A stretch of DNA of 25,541 nucleotides, from the IMG/VR virus record IMGVR_UViG_3300034020_000076, positions 1 to 25,541 of that record, one strand, 5' to 3'. The notes under the pieces were generated by a model. The model had not been told where the DNA came from. It saw only the letters and a list, made by a program, of their open reading frames with translations, and did not search any database. Positions within the stretch are counted from its first letter, which is position 1; the number at the start of each line of letters is the position of its first letter. Source of the stretch: a virus. Position numbers and translations under genes: made by a program. Below are positions 13,921 through 20,696 of this stretch, in pieces.

Positions 13921-15053
13921 TAGAATGCCTTTAGGATAATCATGTTTTCATTGAATCGACCGTTAGGTGTAGTCGATACAGCCTTGATGTCTTTGAAGTA
14001 CTTACGTGCCGCGGGCTTACTTCCCATGACTTCTTTGATTTGCACTTCGGGCTTACGTAGTGTCTTAGTCTCAGAATTCTTAGTGCAGAACCCGATAACA
14101 CTGTTACCTTTGACAGTCAAACTCTTGCCATATTCATCAGCAACTAAGTGAATCAACTTACGCTTCTTAGTATCATAGACCCAAGCCTCAGCACAACCAT
14201 GCAACTTTGTAGATGGTACACTGACCAACTCAAGTTTCTCAAGTTTGAATGTCTTGAGATACTTGAGGCTACGCACAATCTTTTCGATCGGCACTGCTTT
14301 CTTAGCACGTGGCTTTCGCCCTGCCTTTTTAATATTGACGTATGAATTGAGGTCAGAGATAACCTTCTCAATCACGCCGATTATGTTGCGAACCTGTACC
14401 TTACCTAAATGTGAATATGCTTCGTTCAACTGCTCATCTTTACCTGCTTGCAACTCGGTATACTCATCCAGTTTACGTTGCCAAGCACTAGTCAAAATAT
14501 TGATATGTTGCGGCAACACATTGTATTGTGTCAACACACTGACCGGATTGATGTTGCTTTCTTTCTTGCAACCACCTAGAATATATTCATCCCACTGCCC
14601 CTCAAGTTCTCCACCTGCTTCTAGAGCCTTCTCACGCATACGCTCTTGAATGTTCGGCTTGATGACCACAGTAGTAGTTACCTGTTCTGCTACTACCTCT
14701 TCCTTATCTTCCGTCAACAAACGTTCGATTTCTGAGGACAGTTTATTGATCGTATTCTCATCGTTGTATCCGCGCAACACGCATCGTGCCACGAATCCAT
14801 AAGTAGTAGTCACATTGCTATCGCTTACACGGCGAAATGCTTTTGCTTCAGTAATCTTGCCTGTAAAGTCAAGATATTGGGCAATAAATTCTTTAGCATC
14901 CTTCTTATCGTAGAAGTGATGATACCATGTTAGTGCTTCACCCAAACTATGTTTAGCGTTTTCTACACTAAAATCGGGTTCGGGTCCAAAATACTTAGCG
15001 TCTGCATCCCTGGGATTCAAGGGCTTGATTTCATGCGTTTTAGTCTTGACCAT
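13920..15053 (-). CDS. Conserved phage protein of unknown function, 377 aa
   Basis: The function is not recognised. The protein begins MVKTKTHEIKPLNPRDADAK and has a helical N-terminal half (WYHHFYDKKDAKEFIAQYLDF), a charged middle, a Lys/Arg-rich linker (KKAGRKPRAKKAVP near residue 250) and a small C-terminal beta-rich domain (AWVYDTKKRKLIHLVA...SLTVKGNSVIGF). This composition suggests nucleic-acid contact, but that is inference. I chose the ATG at 15051-15053 because GGAG lies 6 nt upstream; the longer frame up to 15113 would start inside the promoter. The operon continues into the 64-aa gene and MazG. From memory, similar proteins are conserved unknowns in T4-like aquatic phages. Confidence 0.88.
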   Translation of the reverse strand: MVKTKTHEIKPLNPRDADAKYFGPEPDFSVENAKHSLGEALTWYHHFYDKKDAKEFIAQYLDFTGKITEAKAFRRVSDSNVTTTYGFVARCVLRGYNDENTINKLSSEIERLLTEDKEEVVAEQVTTTVVIKPNIQERMREKALEAGGELEGQWDEYILGGCKKESNINPVSVLTQYNVLPQHINILTSAWQRKLDEYTELQAGKDEQLNEAYSHLGKVQVRNIIGVIEKVISDLNSYVNIKKAGRKPRAKKAVPIEKIVRSLKYLKTFKLEKLELVSVPSTKLHGCAEAWVYDTKKRKLIHLVADEYGKSLTVKGNSVIGFCTKNSETKTLRKPEVQIKEVMGSKPAARKYFKDIKAVSTTPNGRFNENMIILKAF

Positions 15054-15084
15054 AGTAGTCTCCAATGCTATTATCAATTTACTT

Positions 15085-15113
15085 ATTCTATCACCCTGTC
15101 TGATAAAAGTCAA
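15085..15113 (-). promoter_or_regulatory. Sigma70-like promoter of the 377-aa/64-aa/MazG operon (TTGACT-17-TAGAAT)
   Basis: On the minus strand, -35 TTGACT at 15108-15113 is 17 nt from -10 TAGAAT at 15085-15090. The ATG is 31 nt past the -10, with a GGAG ribosome site. A short inverted repeat TATCA-N7-TGATA (15089-15105) overlaps the spacer. Confidence 0.75.
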
Positions 15114-15141
15114 GCCCTTTGTAAGTCATTGATTCTAAACG

Positions 15142-15149
15142 ACTAAATA
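15142..15149 (+). promoter_or_regulatory. Late promoter ACTAAATA, 4 nt before the gp14-like ATG
   Basis: ACTAAATA on the plus strand, divergent from the sigma70-like promoter at 15085-15113. The downstream gene has no visible Shine-Dalgarno, so its mRNA should be leaderless. Confidence 0.5.
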
Positions 15150-15153
15150 CTGT

Positions 15154-16875
15154 ATGCCCAAATTATCGCTATATCACCCAACGAAAACTAACGATTATAA
15201 ATTCTTCGACAGGACGATTTCGGAGCAACTTACTGTGGGTGGAACTGACCTTTATATCCACAAATATATGGGCCCGTCTGCACAGACACCAAGTGCAGAC
15301 TACACTCAACCGCAGTATGTCAGTCCTGATCCTACACAGATACAAGACTTATTGTTCTTAGAAAACCGCGATAGGGTTTATGATCCAAATATCTATAGAT
15401 TGCGTGGACATTATAGCGTACAGAATCTAGACTTTGATTTAAGTCAGTTTGGATTATTCTTAAACAATGACATCATCTTTATTGCCGTTCATTATAACGA
15501 CATGATCGATATCATTGGTCGTAAACTAATGGTAGGTGACGTATTAGAATTACCTCACTTACTAGATTACAACCCATTAAAAGAATCAATACCGGTAGCA
15601 TTGAAGCGTTTCTATAGCATCACCGATGCTAACTTTGCTAGCGAAGGTTTCAGTCAAACTTGGTATCCACACTTATGGCGTATCAAGTGTGAGCCATTAG
15701 TAGATAGTGAAGAATTTAGCAATATACTCAAAGAGCCAATCAACAAAGACAATTATCTTGGTGATTGGGATCCTACTAAAGTATATCCGCCTGGTTATGT
15801 AATAAGTTATGGTGACAAGAACTACATCAGTAAGATAGAAGTTCCTGTAGGAATATATCCCCCAAATGAAACATATTGGGAATTAGATCCTAATCAGAAT
15901 CTCAAAGATATCTTATCAACATATAACAAGAATCTTGATGTTAATAATGCGCAACTTGAAGAAGCAAAACGTATAGTACCTAAAGCAGGTTACAACAACA
16001 AAGACCTATATGTCGTTCCAACATATGGAATATATGAAAGCAACAACACATTATCAGGCAAACTGAATCAGCCGGCGCCACCTATCAATGTTGTGACATA
16101 TAGTGGTGGAGCACCTAACACAGGTTCTTATGGTACTGTAGTCTACATGCGCAATCCTAAATATAAGAATCCTAGCGCAGGTATCAAAGTCAGTAAAGAA
16201 TTATTGAAGAGCATATGGGATATGACTGCTGACATGGATTTCACTAAGATGGATATCCATGTACAAACAAATATGGAAGTCATGGAAAGTGCTCCTGCAG
16301 TCCTCAAAGAAGGTAGTGGTTCAAGATCGCTAGAAGGTAATAAAGTATTATCTGTCATGTCACTTGGTCCAGTTACTGGTCCATATGGTACTGCTGACAA
16401 TACATATGCTACTGCTGACGCAGATCCAACTCAACCAGGATTTACTGGTACTATCAGTACACAAATGGATTGGCGTGCAGACTGCGATCCTGCATATCAG
16501 TATATCAGTCGCGCAAGTCCAAGAAGTTTCGGTTATGAAGCAGGTTATCTATCAGGAGATGGTACTGCCCCTAACGGTTATCCAAGTGGCGCAGGCATTG
16601 CGTTCCCGCAAAATCCTCAAGTAGGTGATTACTTCTTGCGCATCGATTATATGCCGCAGATATTATATCGTTGGGACGGAAAATTGTGGATTCGTATATC
16701 AACTAATGTACGTACAGACACTGGATTCACAGCGGACGACCAAGCACAGAAGTCTCAATTCATCAATAATGAAGCAGAGATATATAACAACAATACAGGT
16801 AACTTGATACCATCAGCACAACCATTATCAAGTATCTTACAATTAGCACCGAACAACTTACCCCCATTACCATAA
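15154..16875 (+). CDS. 14: Neck protein, gp14-like, 573 aa
   Basis: Probably part of the neck joining head to tail. Residues ~20-190 match the pattern I recall for T4-like cyanophage gp14: TISEQLTVGGTDLYIHKYMGP, IQDLLFLENRDRVYDPNIYRLRGHY, DFDLSQFGLFLNNDIIF, MVGDVLELPHL and WYPHLWRIKCEPLVDS. It is much longer than T4 gp14 (256 aa). Added parts include a segment near residues 202-247 (WDPTKVYPPGYVISYGDKNY...YWEL) resembling a chitin/carbohydrate-binding module (CBM5/12 style) and a C-terminal 'GDYFLRIDYMPQILYRWDGKLW' module near 490-515 similar to one in the sheath. The gp15 gene follows by 9 nt. There is no Shine-Dalgarno. Confidence 0.75.
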   Translation: MPKLSLYHPTKTNDYKFFDRTISEQLTVGGTDLYIHKYMGPSAQTPSADYTQPQYVSPDPTQIQDLLFLENRDRVYDPNIYRLRGHYSVQNLDFDLSQFGLFLNNDIIFIAVHYNDMIDIIGRKLMVGDVLELPHLLDYNPLKESIPVALKRFYSITDANFASEGFSQTWYPHLWRIKCEPLVDSEEFSNILKEPINKDNYLGDWDPTKVYPPGYVISYGDKNYISKIEVPVGIYPPNETYWELDPNQNLKDILSTYNKNLDVNNAQLEEAKRIVPKAGYNNKDLYVVPTYGIYESNNTLSGKLNQPAPPINVVTYSGGAPNTGSYGTVVYMRNPKYKNPSAGIKVSKELLKSIWDMTADMDFTKMDIHVQTNMEVMESAPAVLKEGSGSRSLEGNKVLSVMSLGPVTGPYGTADNTYATADADPTQPGFTGTISTQMDWRADCDPAYQYISRASPRSFGYEAGYLSGDGTAPNGYPSGAGIAFPQNPQVGDYFLRIDYMPQILYRWDGKLWIRISTNVRTDTGFTADDQAQKSQFINNEAEIYNNNTGNLIPSAQPLSSILQLAPNNLPPLP

Positions 16876-16884
16876 GAGTAACAC

Positions 16885-18261
16885 ATGGCACAATTTTTTT
16901 ACGACAATCAGATACGCAGATTTTTATTACAGTTCGCTAAGATTTTCAGCAACTGGTATGTGACTAAAGGCAAAGACCCTAACGGCAACGATATACTTGT
17001 ACGTGTGCCGGTAATGTATGGAGATCAAAGTAGATTAGTTTCAACTGCAATTGCTAACAATAGTGCAAGCACACTACCGAGTGCACCTATCATAACCTAT
17101 TGGATAACTGGATTAGAATATAATCAAAGTTGGATGCAGAATCCTACATACATTGAAAAGGTAAATGTTAGACAACGTGCTTATAATACAGAGACACAAA
17201 GTTATGAGCAAGTGCAAGGACAGGCATTTACAGTCGAACGATTGATGCCTGTACCTTATACATTACGTATGCAAGTTGACTTCTGGACTACTAATTATAA
17301 TCAAAAATTACAATTGATTGAACAGTTAGGTACTGTTTTTAATCCTAGCCTTGAAATACAAAGCACTGACAACTTTGTTGACTGGACTAGTTTAAGTGTT
17401 GTATATCAAGATGGTCTTACATTTAGTTCGCGTAGTATTCCGCAAGGCACAGGTAATCCAATCGATGTATTGAGTTGGAAGTTTTATATGCCTATATGGT
17501 TAAGCACAAGTACTAAACTCAAAAAGATGGGTGTTATCAATAAAATTATTGCTAGCATATTTAAGGGAAACGCATTACAAGACATGCAAGATGATGATTT
17601 GTTATTAGGTACTAGACAAAAGATCACACCATATGGATATAAATTATTATTAATAGGCAATAGATTACAATTATTACCTCAAGATAGCGCATTCTACCCA
17701 CCTAATACTGACTTGAATGACCCCACACCTCCTAACACAAATCTATATTGGTCTAGTTTATTAAATGTATACGGAGCATATAAACCGGGAATCAGTCAAA
17801 TATGGTTACAAAATCCATATATGGAAGATGACATAGTAGGCACCATAGTACTTGATCCAGTAGATGATAGATTATTGATATATGACATCGATCCAGATAC
17901 ATTACCACAAAATACATTGAATCCAGTAGATGCTGTGGTTAATCCTCAGTTGCAAGGACCAAATGCAGGTCTGCCCGGGCCAGTGAATGGGCGTAGATAC
18001 TTGATCGTAGAAGATATAGGAATGGCAGGTACGACTACGACTGCTTGGGGTGATCTTGTGGCAGAAGCGAATGATATCATACAATATGACTCTACAACCG
18101 GTGATTGGTTTGTTAGTTTCGATGCCGGTGCATCGACTACTGTAGAGTATGTTACCAATCTAACTACTAATATCCAATATCGTTATGTAGAGCAAGAAGG
18201 TCAATGGATGAAATCGTATGAAGGTTGGTACGATCAGGGCGACTATAGTATTGTAATCTAA
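16885..18261 (+). CDS. 15: Tail sheath stabiliser gp15 (proximal tail completion), 458 aa
   Basis: Caps the sheath and tube and joins the tail to the neck. The N-terminal ~230 residues are very characteristic of T4-like aquatic phage gp15: MAQFFYDNQIRRFLLQFAKI, VPVMYGDQSR, VERLMPVPYTLRMQVDFWTTN, FNPSLEIQSTDNFVDWTSLS and SWKFYMPIWLSTSTKLKKMGVI. The remaining ~225 residues are an extension relative to T4 gp15 (272 aa) and include LIVEDIG...WGDLVAEANDIIQYDSTTGDW near residues 375-410, a beta-type module seen in other phage surface proteins. The ATG is preceded by AAGAG 6 nt upstream. It forms a plus-strand pair with the gp14-like gene. Confidence 0.9.
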   Translation: MAQFFYDNQIRRFLLQFAKIFSNWYVTKGKDPNGNDILVRVPVMYGDQSRLVSTAIANNSASTLPSAPIITYWITGLEYNQSWMQNPTYIEKVNVRQRAYNTETQSYEQVQGQAFTVERLMPVPYTLRMQVDFWTTNYNQKLQLIEQLGTVFNPSLEIQSTDNFVDWTSLSVVYQDGLTFSSRSIPQGTGNPIDVLSWKFYMPIWLSTSTKLKKMGVINKIIASIFKGNALQDMQDDDLLLGTRQKITPYGYKLLLIGNRLQLLPQDSAFYPPNTDLNDPTPPNTNLYWSSLLNVYGAYKPGISQIWLQNPYMEDDIVGTIVLDPVDDRLLIYDIDPDTLPQNTLNPVDAVVNPQLQGPNAGLPGPVNGRRYLIVEDIGMAGTTTTAWGDLVAEANDIIQYDSTTGDWFVSFDAGASTTVEYVTNLTTNIQYRYVEQEGQWMKSYEGWYDQGDYSIVI

Positions 18262-18279
18262 GCAATAGAGTGTTATACT
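18251..18279 (+). promoter_or_regulatory. Sigma70-like promoter of the Nudix gene (TTGTAA-17-TATACT)
   Basis: -35 TTGTAA at 18251-18256 and -10 TATACT at 18274-18279 are 17 nt apart. The -10 ends 6 nt before the ATG at 18286, so the expected start of transcription is the A of the start codon. The -35 is inside the last codons of gp15. Confidence 0.65.
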
Positions 18280-18282
18280 CTA
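18266..18282 (+). repeat. 17-bp dyad over the Nudix -10 element
   Basis: TAGAGT-GTTAT-ACTCTA is a perfect 6-bp inverted repeat that covers the -10 hexamer. The position suits a repressor site, but no partner is known. Confidence 0.4.
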
Positions 18283-18285
18283 GAT

Positions 18286-18702
18286 ATGAAAAACACTTCG
18301 GCAGGTTTATTCTTTTACAGTAAAAATACGGGTAGATTCTTATATCTATTGCGTAATGATGCCAATCATAGTTGGGGCGTGCCGGGCGGTAAGGTAGAAG
18401 AAGATGAAACGTTGTTTGAAGGATTAGAACGCGAATGTGTAGAAGAGATTGGACATTTTCCAAAAGATGCCAAATTGATTCCTATACAGAAATTTGTCAA
18501 TAAGACTTTCACTTATCACACATTTTTCTGTTCAGTAGATGATGAGTTCATTCCTGTATTGAATGATGAGCATATCGGCTATGCTTGGGTAGGTGAGAAT
18601 CAACATCCTAAACCAATGCATCCCGGATTGTTTAGCACAATCAATATTGATATTGTGAAAGAAAAATTAAAAAATCTTACTGAAAATAAAAACGGGGCTT
18701 AA
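18286..18702 (+). CDS. Nudix hydrolase, 138 aa
   Basis: Hydrolyses a nucleoside diphosphate linked to another group; the substrate is unknown. The Nudix box Gx5Ex7REUxEExGU is present at residues 35-57: Gly35, Glu41, Arg49-Glu50, Glu53-Glu54, Gly56. Position 57 is His rather than the usual hydrophobic residue. The N-terminal strand (AGLFFYSKNTGRFLYLLRN) and WGVPGGK loop are standard. It could sanitise oxidised dNTPs, act on mRNA caps, or cleave NAD-type or alarmone compounds. It has its own sigma70-like promoter and no ribosome site, unlike the gp15 gene before it. A bidirectional terminator overlaps its stop codon. Confidence 0.92.
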   Translation: MKNTSAGLFFYSKNTGRFLYLLRNDANHSWGVPGGKVEEDETLFEGLERECVEEIGHFPKDAKLIPIQKFVNKTFTYHTFFCSVDDEFIPVLNDEHIGYAWVGENQHPKPMHPGLFSTINIDIVKEKLKNLTENKNGA

Positions 18703-18713
18703 GCCCCGTTTTT
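18688..18713. terminator. Perfect bidirectional terminator
   Basis: A 26-nt perfect palindrome: five A, CGGGGCTT, AAGCCCCG, five T. It terminates the plus-strand island (its stem holds the Nudix TAA) and, on the minus strand, transcription coming from the 105-aa gene at 18735-19052. Confidence 0.95.
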
Positions 18714-18734
18714 ACTGAGATGAATCATCTCTCA

Positions 18735-19052
18735 TCACATAGCAAAAAGCATCTTTACTGCTTCGACACCGGTCGCACCTAAAACTGCGGCCGCTCCCAT
18801 TAGCATCCATTTTATCTTTTCAATACCAGATATCTTTTCTGCTAACTCGTCATGAGATTTTTTATTACTCTCTTGAAATTCTTTGAGAATAATTTTAGTC
18901 TCATCCATGTTCCTGTCTAGGCAGTCATGCAAGTCTTTAACCTCGACTTTAATCTCGTCAATCTTCTCATCCAGATTTCTAAACTGGACTTGAAGTACCG
19001 CGATCTCAGTCTCGGCTTGTTCTACACGTTTAACTGCGCTTGCATTAGACAT
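18735..19052 (-). CDS. Coiled-coil protein with C-terminal membrane segment, holin-like candidate, 105 aa
   Basis: Residues ~5-75 form a heptad-like coiled coil (VKRVEQAETEIAVLQVQFRNLDEKIDEIK), followed by IEKIKWMLMGAAAVLGATGVEAVKMLF, a hydrophobic C-terminal segment at about 80-104 that could span the membrane. This layout (soluble coiled coil then one transmembrane helix) is like XhlA-type haemolysin/holin accessory proteins. A lysis role is possible but not shown; a membrane-anchored virion or assembly factor is an alternative. The ATG is preceded by AAGG about 11 nt upstream. It follows the 327-aa surface protein by 6 nt, and a strong terminator lies after it. Confidence 0.75.
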   Translation of the reverse strand: MSNASAVKRVEQAETEIAVLQVQFRNLDEKIDEIKVEVKDLHDCLDRNMDETKIILKEFQESNKKSHDELAEKISGIEKIKWMLMGAAAVLGATGVEAVKMLFAM

Positions 19053-19058
19053 GATTTA

Positions 19059-20042
19059 TTAAGCCTTATTAATAGTTACGATAGGATAAGGTTGTCCACC
19101 GTATGTATTAGCGGCATATGCAGTATTGAATGTCGAGAACGCAGGACTTGAATTGTTGATATTTGCTGTCTCATTAGGTAGAGCAGTAACACCCGAATTG
19201 GCAGTGAACAACTCAGCAGTATGATCGCTCAATGATTGAACATATACTGTTGATGTGTTTGCATATGTACCTTGGATATTGAAAGTATTTGGCAACAATG
19301 CTGTGTTTGCTACGTTTGCAGTATAGCAAGCGGCAGTCAAACCACTAGTTGAACCAGTGACTAGATACTTCTGCTTACCTTTCTGACGAACGATGAAACC
19401 TGCTTCTGGATTACCATAGATATATGCACCATCAGTTACGTTTGCTGTAGCATTGGCTGCAAATGTTGCGAATACAGCATTTGCATTTGCGATATCATCA
19501 ATAGTACCAAGAATCACACCTGCGTCTGTGTACACGATTGTACCATCAGTCAATGTGTTTGCAAAGTCAGTACCGACACCATCTAAGTTTGGACTGTCGT
19601 CTGCACAAGTTATTGTGCCTTCACCAGTGATACCGATACATACACCAACTAATACTTGGTTACCATATAGTGCTGTGTTACCACCGACTACTGAATATGT
19701 GTTTGCTGAACCATCTGGGTTGTTGAAATATGCATCTACTAAACCAACTGTTGCTGACACTGTAACAGGGCCCGCACCCGATAAATTAACCGGTGTGTAT
19801 GTTGGATTTGCTGATAATTCTGTTGCTGATACTGTGAAAGTAGTTGCTGACAATATTTGCAGTATCCAGTAAGTTGTACCTGCAACTAAGCCACCGATAT
19901 TGCTTGCTGGAATGAATGGCATACCTGCAATGATACCTAGATTAGTTAAGTTTGATGATGTAGTGACTACTTCTGTTGAGGCATTAGTAGCAGTTAAAAC
20001 TATGACTGCTTGAGCCTTTGCGATTTTTAATGGACGTCCCAT
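19059..20042 (-). CDS. Virion surface or fibre-like protein, 327 aa
   Basis: The function is not known in detail. The protein begins MGRPLKIAKAQAVIVLTATN and is beta-rich, dominated by Thr, Ala, Asn and Gly, with few charged residues, as in phage decoration or fibre proteins. It carries a GGLVAGTTYWIL segment (shared with the 427-aa fibre protein) and a DGVGTDFANTLTDGTIV...DDIANANAVFATF module (residues ~153-195) that also occurs in the 174-aa neighbour. A FIVRQKGKQKYLVTG strand pair is near residue 215. The start is supported by AGGAG 8 nt upstream and a late promoter 80 nt away with a structured leader. A structural role is inferred from composition and late promoter. Confidence 0.85.
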   Translation of the reverse strand: MGRPLKIAKAQAVIVLTATNASTEVVTTSSNLTNLGIIAGMPFIPASNIGGLVAGTTYWILQILSATTFTVSATELSANPTYTPVNLSGAGPVTVSATVGLVDAYFNNPDGSANTYSVVGGNTALYGNQVLVGVCIGITGEGTITCADDSPNLDGVGTDFANTLTDGTIVYTDAGVILGTIDDIANANAVFATFAANATANVTDGAYIYGNPEAGFIVRQKGKQKYLVTGSTSGLTAACYTANVANTALLPNTFNIQGTYANTSTVYVQSLSDHTAELFTANSGVTALPNETANINNSSPAFSTFNTAYAANTYGGQPYPIVTINKA

Positions 20043-20079
20043 TTGTTTTCTCCTGTTGATTGCGAGTTCTAGTCGCTAC

Positions 20080-20114
20080 GCAGTGGGTACTGCATAAACT
20101 CTCACTATGAGAGT
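20080..20114 (-). promoter_or_regulatory. Structured leader of the 327-aa gene (two hairpins)
   Basis: The first hairpin is ACTCTCA-TAG-TGAGAGT (20098-20114, 7 bp), starting about 3 nt after the predicted transcript start. The second is GCAGT-ACCC-ACTGC (20080-20093). Both precede the AGGAG site. Confidence 0.5.
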
Positions 20115-20122
20115 GTACAAAC

Positions 20123-20130
20123 TATTTATC
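20123..20130 (-). promoter_or_regulatory. Late promoter GATAAATA of the 327-aa gene
   Basis: GATAAATA on the minus strand, 80 nt before the ATG, the longest late leader in the window. Confidence 0.7.
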
Positions 20131-20144
20131 TTTTTTGCGTAATT

Positions 20145-20669
20145 TTATGATCCTGATGTACCTGTATCAGCGTGTGGCATACCAAGTTCAGTGATACTAA
20201 ATTCACTACCAGCACCGCCACCAGTTGTTAGAAACGCTACTACATTTCCTTGACCGCAATAAACGCTATTATAACTATCATTAGCAGAAAAAATTGCTGA
20301 CTGTTGTGTAGCAATTGCGTAAGGAACACCTGCATTATTGAAAGTGTATGCAACATTTGATAGTGCTACTCCTGCATTAGCAGTAAGCGTTAAACTAGTA
20401 GCGTTTGCAATACTTGATATGATTCCAACTGTTGTTCCAGTTGTGTTACCTATCCAACCACCTACTTCAAGTTGAGTGTCAAATGCTGTTCCAACTCCAG
20501 TTACTGTTGCACTGTTAGTTGCTGCCGTTGCTGTACCAGTACCAGCTACTCTAGGGTAACCGGTAACCGCGTGAATACCTACACCCGTAGTTGATATTCT
20601 AATCTTGTCTGTAGCAATATTAGCTGATTGCTGTGATACTAAATTACCTGTATATACGTATGATGCCAT
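20145..20669 (-). CDS. Virion surface-like protein, 174 aa
   Basis: A beta-rich protein with very low charge, rich in Ala, Gly, Thr and Ser, beginning MASYVYTGNLVSQQSANIA. The central module TVTGVGTAFDTQLEVGGWI...IISSIANATSLTLTANA (residues ~54-98) is clearly related to a module in the adjacent 327-aa protein, which suggests duplication of a surface domain. The C-terminal half ends FSITELGMPHADTGTSGS. It probably belongs to the virion exterior (fibre, decoration or baseplate periphery), but no specific role is visible. It has its own late promoter 18 nt upstream and an AGGA ribosome site 8 nt before the ATG. Confidence 0.82.
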   Translation of the reverse strand: MASYVYTGNLVSQQSANIATDKIRISTTGVGIHAVTGYPRVAGTGTATAATNSATVTGVGTAFDTQLEVGGWIGNTTGTTVGIISSIANATSLTLTANAGVALSNVAYTFNNAGVPYAIATQQSAIFSANDSYNSVYCGQGNVVAFLTTGGGAGSEFSITELGMPHADTGTSGS

Positions 20670-20687
20670 TTTCGTTATCCTATTTTG

Positions 20688-20695
20688 TATTTATT
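20688..20695 (-). promoter_or_regulatory. Late promoter AATAAATA of the 174-aa gene
   Basis: AATAAATA on the minus strand, 18 nt before the ATG with AGGA between. It lies just past the stop of the 427-aa fibre gene. Confidence 0.7.
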
Positions 20696-20696
20696 T

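Noticed and set aside
14245-14649. Plus-strand open frame of 134 codons opposite the 377-aa gene
   Set aside because: Shadow of the minus-strand gene; no start signals, Ser/Cys-rich product without any recognisable pattern.
15089-15105. TATCA-N7-TGATA dyad in the spacer of the 377-aa gene promoter as an operator
   Set aside because: Five-base arms are expected often by chance in AT-rich DNA, and the sequence is not shared with the other sigma70-like promoters.
15054-15113. 20-residue upstream extension of the 377-aa protein
   Set aside because: This segment overlaps the sigma70-like promoter, and the ATG at 15053 has GGAG at good spacing.
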